Shown: in pieces, positions 19,845 through 28,385 of the stretch
Numbering within the stretch: the first letter of the stretch is position 1
How the letters are laid out: every line of letters starts with the position of its first letter
Assembly: GCF_902506505.1 (NCBI RefSeq)
Contig: NZ_LR733406.1
Coordinates: 4,090,693-4,154,692 of the forward strand
From: Pseudomonas sp. 8AS
GTDB taxonomy: Bacteria; Pseudomonadota; Gammaproteobacteria; Pseudomonadales; Pseudomonadaceae
Length of the DNA stretch: 64,000 nucleotides
Direction: 5' to 3'
Translations under genes and position numbers: made by a program
Notes under the pieces: model-generated
What the model was told of the DNA's origin: nothing
Databases searched by the model: none
The model's input: only the letters and a program-made list of their open reading frames with translations

Positions 19845-21122
19845 ATGAAACTGGAAACCCTGGCCATCCACGCCGGTTACAGCCCCGACCCGACCACCAA
19901 GGCGGTGGCGGTACCGATCTACCAGACCAGCTCCTTCGCCTTCGACGACACCCAGCATGGGGCCGACCTGTTCGACCTGAAGGTCGCCGGCAACATCTAC
20001 TCGCGCATCATGAACCCGACCAACGCCGTGCTCGAAGAGCGCGTGGCGGCCCTGGAGGGCGGCGTCGGCGCGCTGGCCGTGGCCTCCGGCATGGCGGCCA
20101 TCACCTATGCCATCCAGACCCTGGCCGAGGCCGGCGACAACATCGTCTCGGTGGCCAAGCTGTACGGCGGCACCTACAACCTGCTGGCCCACACATTGCC
20201 GCGTTTCGGCATCCAGACCCGCTTCGCGCCGCACGACGACATCGCGGCGCTGGAAGCGCTGATCGATGAGAAAACCAAGGCGGTGTTCTGCGAGTCGATC
20301 GGCAACCCGGCCGGCAACATCGTCGACCTGGCCGCCCTGGCCGCCGCCGCGCACCGTCATGGCGTGCCGCTGATCGTCGACAATACCGTGGCCACGCCGA
20401 TCCTCTGCCGCCCGTTCGAGCACGGCGCCGACATCGTCGTGCACTCGCTGACCAAGTACATCGGCGGCCACGGCACCAGCATCGGCGGCATAGTCGTCGA
20501 CTCCGGCAAGTTCCCCTGGGCCGAGCACAAGGCGCGCTTCCCGCTGCTCAATACGCCGGACCCGTCCTACCACGGCGTGACCTACACCGAAGCCTTCGGC
20601 CCCGCCGCCTTTATCGGCCGCTGCCGCGTGGTGCCGCTGCGCAACACCGGGGCGGCGCTGTCGCCGTTCAACGCCTTCCTCATCCTGCAAGGCCTGGAGA
20701 CCCTGGCCCTGCGCATGGAGCGCCACTGCGAGAACGCCCTGAAGGTAGCGCAGTACCTGAGCCGCCATCCGCAAGTGGCCTGGGTGAAATATGCCGGCCT
20801 GGAAGAGCACCCGGAATATCCACTGGCGCAGCGCTACATGGGCGGCAAGCCGGCCTCGATCCTCTCCTTCGGCATCAAGGGCGGCTTTGATGCCGGTGCG
20901 CGCTTCATCGATGCGCTCAAGCTGGTGGTGCGCCTGGTGAATATCGGCGACGCCAAGTCGCTGGCCTGCCACCCGGCCTCGACCACCCACCGCCAGCTCA
21001 ACGACGCGGAGCTGGAGCGCGCCGGGGTGCCGCGCGACATGGTGCGCCTGTCGATCGGCATCGAGCACAGCGACGACATCCTCGCCGACCTGGCCCAGGC
21101 GCTGGACGCCGCGGCGGGCTGA
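19845..21122 (+). CDS. metY: O-acetylhomoserine (thiol)-lyase / sulfhydrylase
   Basis: A PLP enzyme of the Cys/Met metabolism family that makes homocysteine directly from O-acetylhomoserine and sulfide. It has 425 residues. The PLP lysine is in HSLTKYIGGHG (K204). Other blocks are YSRIMNPTNAVLEERVAALEGG, ASGMAAI, FCESIGNPAGN and VDNTVATP. The extended C-terminus (HPASTTHRQL, VRLSIGIEHSDDI) fits the homotetrameric MetY class rather than cystathionine enzymes. The ATG at 19845 has GAAGGAG 8-10 nt upstream; the ATG at 19841 is out of frame. Confidence 0.95.
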   Translation: MKLETLAIHAGYSPDPTTKAVAVPIYQTSSFAFDDTQHGADLFDLKVAGNIYSRIMNPTNAVLEERVAALEGGVGALAVASGMAAITYAIQTLAEAGDNIVSVAKLYGGTYNLLAHTLPRFGIQTRFAPHDDIAALEALIDEKTKAVFCESIGNPAGNIVDLAALAAAAHRHGVPLIVDNTVATPILCRPFEHGADIVVHSLTKYIGGHGTSIGGIVVDSGKFPWAEHKARFPLLNTPDPSYHGVTYTEAFGPAAFIGRCRVVPLRNTGAALSPFNAFLILQGLETLALRMERHCENALKVAQYLSRHPQVAWVKYAGLEEHPEYPLAQRYMGGKPASILSFGIKGGFDAGARFIDALKLVVRLVNIGDAKSLACHPASTTHRQLNDAELERAGVPRDMVRLSIGIEHSDDILADLAQALDAAAG

Positions 21123-21181
21123 TCGCCCTTGATATCCGCGCAAGCGACTCCAGATTAGGCATACCGCCTCTGGAGTCGCCC

Positions 21182-21616
21182 ATGTCCAATCCCCTGCTGA
21201 TCCCCTGCCCGCACTGCAACGGCCTCAACCGCATTCCCGGTGAACGCCTGGGCGATGCGCCGCGCTGCGGCCGCTGCAAGGCCGAAGTGCTGCCGAGCAA
21301 GCCCTTCGAGCTGACCCAGGCCAGCTTCGCCGCGCAGAACAAGGGCGACCTGCCGCTGCTGATCGATGTCTGGGCCAGCTGGTGCGGCCCGTGCCGCAAC
21401 TTTGCGCCGATCTTCGAGCAGGCCGCCGACCAGCTGCAGGGGCGCTGCCGCCTGGCCAAGCTGGACAGCGAAGCCAACCCGCAACTGTCCGCCGAAATGG
21501 GCATCCGCTCGATCCCGACCCTGATCCTGCTCAAGGGCGGCGTGGAAGTGGCCCGCCAGAGCGGCGCCCTGCCCCTGCCGCAACTGCTCGGCTGGTTGCG
21601 CCAGCACGGCATCTGA
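21182..21616 (+). CDS. trxC: Thioredoxin TrxC (thioredoxin 2)
   Basis: A cytoplasmic thiol-disulfide reductant of 144 residues. The N-terminal zinc ribbon uses C9, C12, C29 and C32 (CPHC and CGRC). The thioredoxin fold carries the redox site WCGPC (C68, C71) and the cis-proline segment RSIPTLIL. The Zn domain distinguishes TrxC from TrxA. In E. coli it is induced by oxidative stress through OxyR; no OxyR site was identified here. Confidence 0.96.
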   Translation: MSNPLLIPCPHCNGLNRIPGERLGDAPRCGRCKAEVLPSKPFELTQASFAAQNKGDLPLLIDVWASWCGPCRNFAPIFEQAADQLQGRCRLAKLDSEANPQLSAEMGIRSIPTLILLKGGVEVARQSGALPLPQLLGWLRQHGI

Positions 21617-21717
21617 GCGGCCTGAGCGAATAGGTCAGCCCCGGCGAGCGCCGCTGTCATTGCCGCCCGCCCGGCAGACGCTAGGCTGGACGGCATCGCC
21701 CACGAGGAATGCCACCC

Positions 21718-22161
21718 ATGCCACTGCCCGTCGAAATGGCCCGCCTGTTCACCGAAGAAAAGATCGCCTTCGTCAAACGCTGCGGGCTCAAGGCCGAAGT
21801 CCTCGAACCCGGCCGCGTGCGCCTGCGCATGCCGCTGGAGGGCAACCAGAACCATATCGGCAGCATGTACGCCGGCGCCCTGTTCACCCTGGCGGAAATC
21901 CCCGGCGGCGCACTGTTCCTCACCAGCTTCGACGCCCAGCGCTTCTACCCCATCGTCAAGGAGCTGAACCTGAGCTTCCGCCGCCCGGCCGCCAGCGACA
22001 TCCGGGTCGAGGCCTGCCTGGACGCCGCCGAGATCGCCCGCATCGAGGACGAGGCCGAGCGCGTGGGCAAGGCCGAGTATCGCCTCGATCTGCAACTGCG
22101 CGATGCCGGCGGCGAAGTGGTGGCGCAAAGCTGCGCGCTGTATCAATTACGCAAGCACTGA
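21718..22161 (+). CDS. Hotdog-fold thioesterase-like protein (PaaI/DUF4442/YiiD-C type)
   Basis: A 147-residue single-domain hotdog protein. The central block GNQNHIGSMYAGALFTLAEIPGGALFLTS corresponds to the long helix and preceding turn of PaaI/DUF4442-type thioesterases, where N-H-x-G-x-x-Y positions the substrate. It probably hydrolyses an acyl-CoA or acyl-ACP; the substrate is unknown. The start at 21718 is chosen because GAGGAA lies 8 nt upstream; a more upstream in-frame ATG at 21709 overlaps that RBS. Confidence 0.8.
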   Translation: MPLPVEMARLFTEEKIAFVKRCGLKAEVLEPGRVRLRMPLEGNQNHIGSMYAGALFTLAEIPGGALFLTSFDAQRFYPIVKELNLSFRRPAASDIRVEACLDAAEIARIEDEAERVGKAEYRLDLQLRDAGGEVVAQSCALYQLRKH

Positions 22162-22171
22162 CGCACGGAAC

Positions 22172-22185
22172 TTGCCGCGGATCAA
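22172..22185 (+). promoter_or_regulatory. Candidate ANR/FNR box upstream of the universal stress gene
   Basis: TTGCC-GCGG-ATCAA matches the FNR/ANR consensus TTGAT-N4-ATCAA in the right half and TTG of the left half. It lies ~90 nt before the usp ATG. Anaerobic control by ANR is known for universal stress proteins in P. aeruginosa, which makes the site plausible. One half-site is imperfect. Confidence 0.4.
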
Positions 22186-22272
22186 AAGCCGGTCTATCAA
22201 TGGGGGTCACACTAAAAACCCACCAGAGGTTGCAGCGCGTCGCGGCAGTTCGCGGCGCAGAGGGGACTCCAG

Positions 22273-23067
22273 ATGATCAAGCACATCCTTATCGCCCATG
22301 ACTTGCGCAGCACTGCCGACCTCGCCCTGCGCCGCGCCGCGCAGCTGGCGCGCCAGCACAATGCCCGCCTGACCCTGCTCCACGTGCTCGACAGCCGCCT
22401 CGGCCAGGCCGAGCAGGACCGCGTCCACCAGGCCCTGGACAACAGCCTGACCCAGTTCGCCCCGCCCGGCAGCGAGCTCAAGCTGTGCCAGGGCAAGCCC
22501 GCCGAGGCCGTGCTGGAGCAGGTGCAGCAGCTCGGTGCCGACCTGCTGGTGCTCGGCGCCCACCACCAGCGCCACGAGTTCTTCTCCGGCACCACCCTCG
22601 ACCGCATCGCCCGACGCTGCCCGGTGCCGCTGCTGCTGGTGGCCCGCGACGAAGCCCAGCCTTACCGCGAGGCGGTCGCCGCCCTGGACTTCTCCCTGTG
22701 CGCCTGCACCGCCCTCAACCGCGCCTGCCGCCTGCTGCCGGCCGAAGCCAACATCCACGCCCTGCACGTGTTCGAGCCGCAGAAGAACCAGGCCGACAGC
22801 GCCACGCAACTGGCGACCCAGCACGCCCTGATCGACCAGCTGATCGCCGACGAATCCCAGCAGTTGCCGCCCGACAGCCCGACCCTGTCCCACGAGATCA
22901 AGCAGGGCGGCATCCTGCGCGGCCTGCAGGAATGCATCGGCAGCCGCCAGCCGCAGCTGCTGGTGCTCGGCTGCCATGGCCGCGGCGCACTGTCCCAGGC
23001 CCTGCTCGGCAGCCTGGCCCAGCACTTTTTGCACAAGGCGCCGTGCGACGTGTTCGTGGTGCGCTGA
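22273..23067 (+). CDS. Tandem-domain universal stress protein
   Basis: A cytoplasmic stress protein of 264 residues with two UspA domains (~1-135 and ~140-264). Each domain has the nucleotide-loop signature region: LLVLGAHHQRHEFFSGTTLDRIA in the first, LLVLGCHGRGALSQALLGSLA in the second. Tandem Usp proteins of pseudomonads support survival under oxygen limitation. An ANR-like box upstream agrees with that. A bidirectional terminator follows. Confidence 0.92.
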   Translation: MIKHILIAHDLRSTADLALRRAAQLARQHNARLTLLHVLDSRLGQAEQDRVHQALDNSLTQFAPPGSELKLCQGKPAEAVLEQVQQLGADLLVLGAHHQRHEFFSGTTLDRIARRCPVPLLLVARDEAQPYREAVAALDFSLCACTALNRACRLLPAEANIHALHVFEPQKNQADSATQLATQHALIDQLIADESQQLPPDSPTLSHEIKQGGILRGLQECIGSRQPQLLVLGCHGRGALSQALLGSLAQHFLHKAPCDVFVVR

Positions 23068-23104
23068 AAGCCAGCTGCACATCGGCCAGGCTTTCAGGCC
23101 AGAT

Positions 23105-23138
23105 AAAAAGAAAGGCGCCCTCGGGCGCCTTTCTTGTT
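23105..23138. terminator. Bidirectional terminator between usp and parA-like gene
   Basis: AGAAAGGCGCC, CTC-centred loop, GGGCGCCTTTCTT: a G+C-rich stem flanked by A-run and T-run, so it can end transcripts from both convergent genes. Confidence 0.85.
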
Positions 23139-23150
23139 TCTGCAGGGGAC

Positions 23151-23918
23151 TCAGCTTTCCAGCAGCTTGTGCAGCTCGACGAACTGCTGGGTCAGCTTGT
23201 GGCTGCGATCCAGGTGGATCAGCGGGATGCAGGCCTGGTGCGACTCGCGCATCTTCACCGAACTCATCAGGTTGACCGGCAGCACCGGCAGGCCTTCGGC
23301 GATCAGCTCGTCGAGCAGCTGCTGCGGCAGGCTCGCGCGCGGCTGGAACTGATTGACCACTATGCCTTCGACTTCCAGACCTTCGTTGTGGTCTTCCTTG
23401 AGTTCCTCGATCTCGCGCAGCAGGCCGTACAGGGCCTGGCGCGAGAAGCTGTCGCAGTCGAAGGGGATCAGCACGCGGTCGGCGGCGATCAGCGCGGAGA
23501 CGGTGTAGAAGTTCAGCGCCGGCGGGGTATCCAGATAGATACGCTCGTAGTCCTCACCCAGCTCCTCCAGCAGTTTGCGCAGCTTGTTGATCTTGTGCTT
23601 CTGCTCCAGCTTGGGCTGCAGATCGGCCAGCTCGGCGGTGGCGGTGACCACATGCAGGTTGTCGAACGGCGTTTCGTAGATATCCACCGAGCCCTTCTTG
23701 GCGAACGGCCCGGACGACAGGCTGCCCTTAAAGAACTCGGCGATGCCCATGGGAATGTCGTCGCCGGTCAGCCCGGTCAGGTAATGGGTCGAGTTGGCCT
23801 GGGCATCCAGGTCGATCAGCAGGGTGCGATAGCCCTCCGCCGCGCTCACCGCCGCCAGGTTGCAGGCGATGCTGGACTTGCCCACACCGCCCTTCTGGTT
23901 GAACACCACTCGCCGCAT
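23151..23918 (-). CDS. Solitary ParA/MinD-family ATPase
   Basis: A P-loop partition-type ATPase of 255 residues. The deviant Walker A reads NQKGGVGKSS (~7-16). Walker A' is LLIDLDAQANST, and the Walker B-like segment YIYLDTPPALNFYTVSAL carries the conserved Asp. A GGGAGG RBS lies directly before the ATG at 23918. No parB gene or parS-like site was seen next to it, so it is unlikely to be the main chromosome ParA. Orphan ParA proteins position cargo such as chemosensory arrays or other large complexes. The cargo here is unknown. Confidence 0.88.
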   Translation of the reverse strand: MRRVVFNQKGGVGKSSIACNLAAVSAAEGYRTLLIDLDAQANSTHYLTGLTGDDIPMGIAEFFKGSLSSGPFAKKGSVDIYETPFDNLHVVTATAELADLQPKLEQKHKINKLRKLLEELGEDYERIYLDTPPALNFYTVSALIAADRVLIPFDCDSFSRQALYGLLREIEELKEDHNEGLEVEGIVVNQFQPRASLPQQLLDELIAEGLPVLPVNLMSSVKMRESHQACIPLIHLDRSHKLTQQFVELHKLLES

Positions 23919-24028
23919 GACACACCTCCCTGAGCCCGAATGGGGTCGATTCTATGCAAAGCGCCGAACAAGGGCGAGGAATTCGGCAAAAAGCGCAAGA
24001 CGTGCGCCCCGGGCAACTGTGTCAAAAT

Positions 24029-24057
24029 TTGCGCAGCCAGCGCGCTGACGGGATAAT
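24029..24057 (+). promoter_or_regulatory. Candidate sigma-70 promoter of the aryl polyene operon
   Basis: TTGCGC (24029-24034), 17-bp spacer, GATAAT (24052-24057), about 95 nt before the first cluster gene. No other comparable promoter was seen in the divergent 235-bp gap. Confidence 0.45.
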
Positions 24058-24153
24058 AGCGGCACCTCGCCATGACTTTGCCGCAGTTCGCCTGCCGGCA
24101 GGGGTGTCGCTGTAGACAAGGAAGCCCACAAGGGGCCGGGAAGAGAGCTCCGC

Positions 24154-24870
24154 GTGACACATTTCAATATCGCCAGCTGGCGCGCCTGGGCTCCCGGGCT
24201 GGACGCCGACGAAGACTGCCAGGCCTGGCTGCAAGCCCCGCGGCGCCTGGCCGACAACGGCGAGCAACCCGATGTCAGCTTTCTCCCGGCCATGCAGCGC
24301 CGCCGCCTGAGCCGCCTGGCGCGCATGCTGTTCCACGTCGCCTGGCCCATCGCCGAAACCCAGGGGCCGCTGCCGCTGGTGTTCGTCAGCCGGCATGGGG
24401 AAACCCCGCGCACCCTGAACATCCTCGCCGATCTGGCGCACAACGAGCCGCTATCGCCGACCCAGTTCAGCCTTTCGGTGCATAACGCGATCATCGGCCT
24501 GTGGTCGATCCTGCGTGCCGACGGCAGCGAAATGTGCGCCCTGGCTGGCGACGCCGACGGCCTCGAACAGGGCCTGCTGGAAGCCGCCAGCCTGCTCGGC
24601 GATGGCGCGCCCGCCGTGCTCCTGGTGATCGCCGAGGAAACCCCGCCGGCGCTGTACGCACCCTTTATCGACGACGTGCCGTTTTCCTACGCCGTCGCCC
24701 TGCTGCTCACCCCCGGCAACGACTGGCAGCTGAGCCTGCAGCCCGGCAGAGGGCCGCGCCCCGAGTGGCCGCATGCCCTGGAGCTGGCGCGCGCCCTGCA
24801 CAGCGGCCAGCGCGAGCTGCAGCATCATTGCAAGAACCGTCACTGGAGCTGGTCATGCAACAAGGCCTGA
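24154..24870 (+). CDS. apeC: Aryl polyene ketosynthase chain-length-factor subunit (ApeC-like)
   Basis: The first gene of the APE cluster: 238 residues, GTG start at 24154 with AGAG upstream. It belongs to the truncated ketoacyl-synthase-like family (beta-ketoacyl synthase chain length factor). The block QFSLSVHNAIIGLWSIL occupies the place of the nucleophile region, with no catalytic Cys, and there is no C-terminal KS half with the two histidines. In characterised APE systems such a protein pairs with the ApeO ketosynthase to set polyene length. Its stop overlaps the next start by 16 nt. Confidence 0.88.
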   Translation: MTHFNIASWRAWAPGLDADEDCQAWLQAPRRLADNGEQPDVSFLPAMQRRRLSRLARMLFHVAWPIAETQGPLPLVFVSRHGETPRTLNILADLAHNEPLSPTQFSLSVHNAIIGLWSILRADGSEMCALAGDADGLEQGLLEAASLLGDGAPAVLLVIAEETPPALYAPFIDDVPFSYAVALLLTPGNDWQLSLQPGRGPRPEWPHALELARALHSGQRELQHHCKNRHWSWSCNKA

Positions 24871-25652
24871 GCCAGCGCAGCGCCCCCTACGCCTGGCGCC
24901 TGTTCGCCACGGCCGCCAGCTTCAGCCTGTTCGGCATCGGCGGCGTGCTGCTGCGCATCGTGGTGTTCCCGCTGCTCAGCCTGCTGCCTGGCGACGCCCT
25001 GACCCGGCGCACCCGCGCTCGCGCCGTGGTCAGCTGGACCTTCTACAAGTTCGTGCGCTTCATGTACCACAGCGGCGTACTGACCTACGAAGTCGAGGGC
25101 AGCGAACGCCTCGGCCGCCCCGGACAGATGGTGATCGCCAACCACCCATCGCTGATCGACGTGGTGGTGCTGATCGCCTTCATCCGCGACGCCAACTGTG
25201 TGGTCAAGCAGAGCCTGTGGGACAACCCGAGCATGCGCGGGCCGATCCGCGCCGCCGGTTTCATCAGCAACAGCGGCAGCCTGGACATGCTCGACGAGGC
25301 CGCCGGCGCCCTGCAGGAAGGCCAGACCCTGATCGTCTTCCCCGAGGGCACGCGCACCACGCCGGGGCACAATCCCGAATTCCACCGTGGCGCGGCGGCG
25401 ATTGCCGTGCGCGGTGCGCGCCTGGTCACCCCGGTGGTGATCAGCGTCAGCCCGACCACCCTGACCAAGGCCGAGCCCTGGTACAGCATTCCGTCGCGCC
25501 GTTTTCACTTTCGCCTGCGCGTGGGCGAGGATATCGACCCGCAGCAATTCACCGCGCAAGCCCCGCTGCCCATCGCCTCGCGCAAACTCAACGACCATCT
25601 GCACCAACACTTTATGAAGGAGCTCGCCTCAGATGAGCGATCTGCAAACTGA
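24855..25652 (+). CDS. PlsC-like lysophospholipid/glycerophosphate acyltransferase of APE cluster
   Basis: A membrane-associated acyltransferase of 265 residues, starting at an ATG inside the end of the previous gene. It has a hydrophobic N-terminal segment (~14-45), the HX4D catalytic motif NHPSLID, and the second motif FPEGTRTT. Enzymes of this type in APE clusters (position of ApeD) are thought to attach the polyene or a fatty acid to a lipid anchor. The acceptor cannot be deduced here. It overlaps the downstream carrier-protein gene by 20 nt. Confidence 0.88.
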   Translation: MQQGLSQRSAPYAWRLFATAASFSLFGIGGVLLRIVVFPLLSLLPGDALTRRTRARAVVSWTFYKFVRFMYHSGVLTYEVEGSERLGRPGQMVIANHPSLIDVVVLIAFIRDANCVVKQSLWDNPSMRGPIRAAGFISNSGSLDMLDEAAGALQEGQTLIVFPEGTRTTPGHNPEFHRGAAAIAVRGARLVTPVVISVSPTTLTKAEPWYSIPSRRFHFRLRVGEDIDPQQFTAQAPLPIASRKLNDHLHQHFMKELASDERSAN

Positions 25653-25893
25653 GATCAAGAACCTGATCATCGAGGCCCTCGGCCTCGAAGACATGGTGGC
25701 CGAAGACATCGCCGCCGACCTGACCCTGTTCGGTGACGGCCTGGGCCTGGATTCGGTGGACGCCCTCGAGCTGGGCCTGGCGATCCAGAAACGTTTCGGC
25801 ATCAAGATCGACGCCGAAGCCAAGGACACCCGCCAACATTTCGCCAACGTGGCCAGCCTGGCTGCCTTCGTTGCCGCGAAACAGGCTGCCTGA
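25633..25893 (+). CDS. apeE: Acyl carrier protein 1 of APE cluster (ApeE-like)
   Basis: An 86-residue carrier protein. The phosphopantetheine attachment site is S41 in GLGLDSVDALELG. The four-helix ACP pattern is clear. It is one of two ACPs that carry the growing aryl polyene. It overlaps the preceding acyltransferase gene, and a second ACP gene follows after 10 nt. Confidence 0.93.
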   Translation: MSDLQTEIKNLIIEALGLEDMVAEDIAADLTLFGDGLGLDSVDALELGLAIQKRFGIKIDAEAKDTRQHFANVASLAAFVAAKQAA

Positions 25894-25903
25894 GGACGCC
25901 GTG

Positions 25904-26167
25904 ATGCAAAGCCGTGAAGAGATTTTCGTCACCCTGCAGGAGGCGCTGGTCGAGCTGTTCGAGCTGGACGCCGAGCGCGTGACCCTGGACGCCAACCTGT
26001 ACCAGGATCTGGAAATTGACAGCATCGACGCCGTCGACCTGATCGACCATATCAAGCGCCAGACCGGCAAGAAGATCGCCGCCGAAGAGTTCAAGGCCGT
26101 GCGCACCGTCGGCGACGTGGTCGAAGCCGTGTACCAGGTGGTCAACGCCGCGCCGGCGCAAGACTGA
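25904..26167 (+). CDS. apeF: Acyl carrier protein 2 of APE cluster (ApeF-like)
   Basis: A carrier protein of 87 residues with S40 in LEIDSIDAVDLIDHI as the phosphopantetheine site. GAGG lies 9 nt before the ATG; a GTG just upstream (25901) is possible. The two cluster ACPs differ clearly in sequence, as in other APE systems, where they probably serve different enzymes or steps. Confidence 0.93.
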   Translation: MQSREEIFVTLQEALVELFELDAERVTLDANLYQDLEIDSIDAVDLIDHIKRQTGKKIAAEEFKAVRTVGDVVEAVYQVVNAAPAQD

Positions 26168-26169
26168 AC

Positions 26170-26715
26170 ATGAGTAAGCTGCTCGGCCTGCTGCTGGTGG
26201 TGGCGGGGCTGCTCTATCCGTTTGCCGTGTATTTCGGCATGGAGCACCTGTCGCCGCGCGTGTTCGCCCTGTTGCTCGGCGGCCTGTGGCTGGCGCGCGC
26301 CCTGGTGCAACGCGGCAAGCCGGGCAACCGCTGGATGGCCGGCGTGGCCCTGGGTTTCTGCCTGCTGCTCGGCCTGGCCGGCGAGGCGGAACTGCTGCGC
26401 TGGTACCCGGTGCTGCTCAACGGCCTGCTGCTGTCGCTGTTCGGCCTCAGCCTGAAGTTCGGCCCGCCACTGATCGAGCGCCTGGCGCGCCTGCGCGAAC
26501 CCGACCTGCCGGACGTGGCGGTGCGCTACACGCGCAGCGTGACCCGGGTGTGGGCGCTGTTCTTTCTGGCCAACGGCCTGGTGGTGATCGCCCTCAACCT
26601 GTGGGCACCGCTGAGCTGGTGGACCCTGTATACCGGGCTGATCGCCTACGGCCTGATGGGCCTGCTGTTTGCCGGTGAGTGGCTGGTGCGCCAGCGTGTA
26701 AGGAGACAGGCATGA
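26170..26715 (+). CDS. Integral membrane protein of APE cluster (COG4648 type)
   Basis: A 181-residue hydrophobic protein with about five or six membrane segments (roughly 3-20, 28-45, 52-72, 75-95, 125-145, 150-172). No catalytic motif is evident. A protein of this class sits at the same place, between the carriers and the ligase (ApeG position), in many APE clusters, and its function is not known. Its last codons overlap the ligase start (ATGA). Confidence 0.82.
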   Translation: MSKLLGLLLVVAGLLYPFAVYFGMEHLSPRVFALLLGGLWLARALVQRGKPGNRWMAGVALGFCLLLGLAGEAELLRWYPVLLNGLLLSLFGLSLKFGPPLIERLARLREPDLPDVAVRYTRSVTRVWALFFLANGLVVIALNLWAPLSWWTLYTGLIAYGLMGLLFAGEWLVRQRVRRQA

Positions 26716-28376
26716 CCTGGTTGCCCCTTGGCAATCTATTGCTGGAAGCTCAGCCGAGCCGTCCGGTAACGCCGGATATGACGCATGCTGCCCTGCGCCA
26801 GCGTGCCCTGGCCCTGGCCGGCGCCCTGCAGGCGCGCGGCGTGCAGCACCTGGCCCTGCATATCGAGGATGCCGGCGAGCTGGCCATCGCCCTGCTCGGC
26901 GCCTGGCGCGCTGGCGTGCAGGTACTGCTGCCAGCCGACGCCCAGGCGCAGACCCGCGAGCGCCTGGGCGCCCAGGTCGAGCTGTGGCTGGACAGCCTGG
27001 ACGACGCAGCGTTGAACGGCGAGCCACTGCCCGCTGCCGCCCTCGATCTCGACCAGTGCCGCCTGACCCTGTGCACCTCCGGCTCCAGCGGCGAGCCCAA
27101 GCTGATCGAAAAGTCCCTGCGCCAGCTGGCCAATGAAGTGGACGCCCTGGAACAGCTGTGGGGCGCCGAGCTCGGCGCTGCCACCATCCTCGGCAGTGTC
27201 GCCGCCCAGCACATCTACGGCCTGCTGTTCCGCGTGCTCTGGCCGCTGTGCGCCGGCCGCCCGTTCCTGCGCCGCGCCCAGCCGTTTCCCGAGGACCTGC
27301 AACGGGAGAGCCTGGCCGTTAGCACTGGCTTCGCCTGGATCGCCAGCCCAGCCCTGCTCAAGCGCATGGGCGACAACCTCGACTGGCCGGCCCTGAGCCA
27401 GGTGCGTCGGGTGTTCTCCTCCGGCGGCGCCCTGCCGGCCGAGACCGCCACCGAGCTGCACGGCCTGCTCGGCCAGTGGCCAACGGAAATCTACGGCAGC
27501 TCGGAAACCGGCGGCATCGCCTGGCGCCAGGGTGGCGAGCTGTGGACGCCGTTTGCCGGCATCGAGCTGAGCCTGAACGACCAAGGCGCTCTGCGCATCG
27601 CCTCGCCCTACCTGCCGGCCGGGCATGTCGAGCAGAGTGCCGACGCCGCCGAACTACAGGCCGATGGCCGCTTCGCATTGCGTGGGCGCCTGGATCGCAT
27701 CGTCAAGCTGGAAGAAAAACGCATCTCCCTGCCCATGCTGGAACAGGCCCTGCTCGGCCACGAATGGGTCGCCGACGCGCGCCTGGGGGTGATCCAGCAG
27801 GGCCGCGCCTACCTCGGCGCACTGGTCGCCCTCAGCCCGAGCGGCCTGCACGCCCTGCGCAACCAGGGGCGCAAGACGCTGATCGAAACCCTGCGCCAGC
27901 ACCTGGCCGGGCACTGCGAGGCGCTGGCCCTGCCACGCCGCTGGCGCCTGCTCGCCGAGCTGCCCTACAGCAGCCAGGGCAAGCTGGCCCAGGCCGAAGT
28001 CGAACGCCTGCTGGCCAGCGAGCGACCGACCCGCGTGACGCCGCGCTCGGCGGTCGAGCAGGACGGCGAGTGGCAGCTGGAGCTGGACGTGCCGCCGGAC
28101 CTGGCGCATTTCACCGGCCACTTTCCGCAGACCCCGGTGCTGCCCGGCGTGGTCCAGGTCGACTGGGCCCAGCAGCTGGCGCGCGAGCTGATTGCCGACC
28201 TGCCGCCGCGTTTCTGCGGCATGGAAGTGCTGAAGTTCCAGCAGCTGGTACGTCCCGGCGACCGCCTGCAGCTGAGCCTGCGCTTCGACGCCGAGCGCGG
28301 CAAACTGTACTTCGCCTATCGCAACGGCGAGGCGGCCTGCTCCTCGGGGCGCATCCTGCTGGGGGCGGCGCTGTGA
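26712..28376 (+). CDS. apeH: AMP-forming aryl-acid:ACP ligase fused to hotdog dehydratase domain (ApeH-ApeI fusion)
   Basis: A 554-residue two-domain protein. Residues ~1-440 are an adenylate-forming ligase: P-loop CTSGSSGEPK (121-130), SSGGALPAE, EIYGSSETGG, the RLDRIVKLEEKRI hinge, and the C-terminal lysine in SSQGK. It should activate the aromatic starter acid and load it on a carrier. Residues ~450-554 are a FabA/FabZ-type hotdog domain with GHFPQTPVLPGV (H470) and an Asp (D484) where FabA has its catalytic Asp. In the E. coli/Xenorhabdus APE systems the ligase and this dehydratase (ApeI) are separate genes. The fusion would tether a dehydratase to the loading enzyme. The start overlaps the previous stop. 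Confidence 0.9.
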   Translation: MTWLPLGNLLLEAQPSRPVTPDMTHAALRQRALALAGALQARGVQHLALHIEDAGELAIALLGAWRAGVQVLLPADAQAQTRERLGAQVELWLDSLDDAALNGEPLPAAALDLDQCRLTLCTSGSSGEPKLIEKSLRQLANEVDALEQLWGAELGAATILGSVAAQHIYGLLFRVLWPLCAGRPFLRRAQPFPEDLQRESLAVSTGFAWIASPALLKRMGDNLDWPALSQVRRVFSSGGALPAETATELHGLLGQWPTEIYGSSETGGIAWRQGGELWTPFAGIELSLNDQGALRIASPYLPAGHVEQSADAAELQADGRFALRGRLDRIVKLEEKRISLPMLEQALLGHEWVADARLGVIQQGRAYLGALVALSPSGLHALRNQGRKTLIETLRQHLAGHCEALALPRRWRLLAELPYSSQGKLAQAEVERLLASERPTRVTPRSAVEQDGEWQLELDVPPDLAHFTGHFPQTPVLPGVVQVDWAQQLARELIADLPPRFCGMEVLKFQQLVRPGDRLQLSLRFDAERGKLYFAYRNGEAACSSGRILLGAAL

Positions 28377-28385
28377 TTGGCCTCG

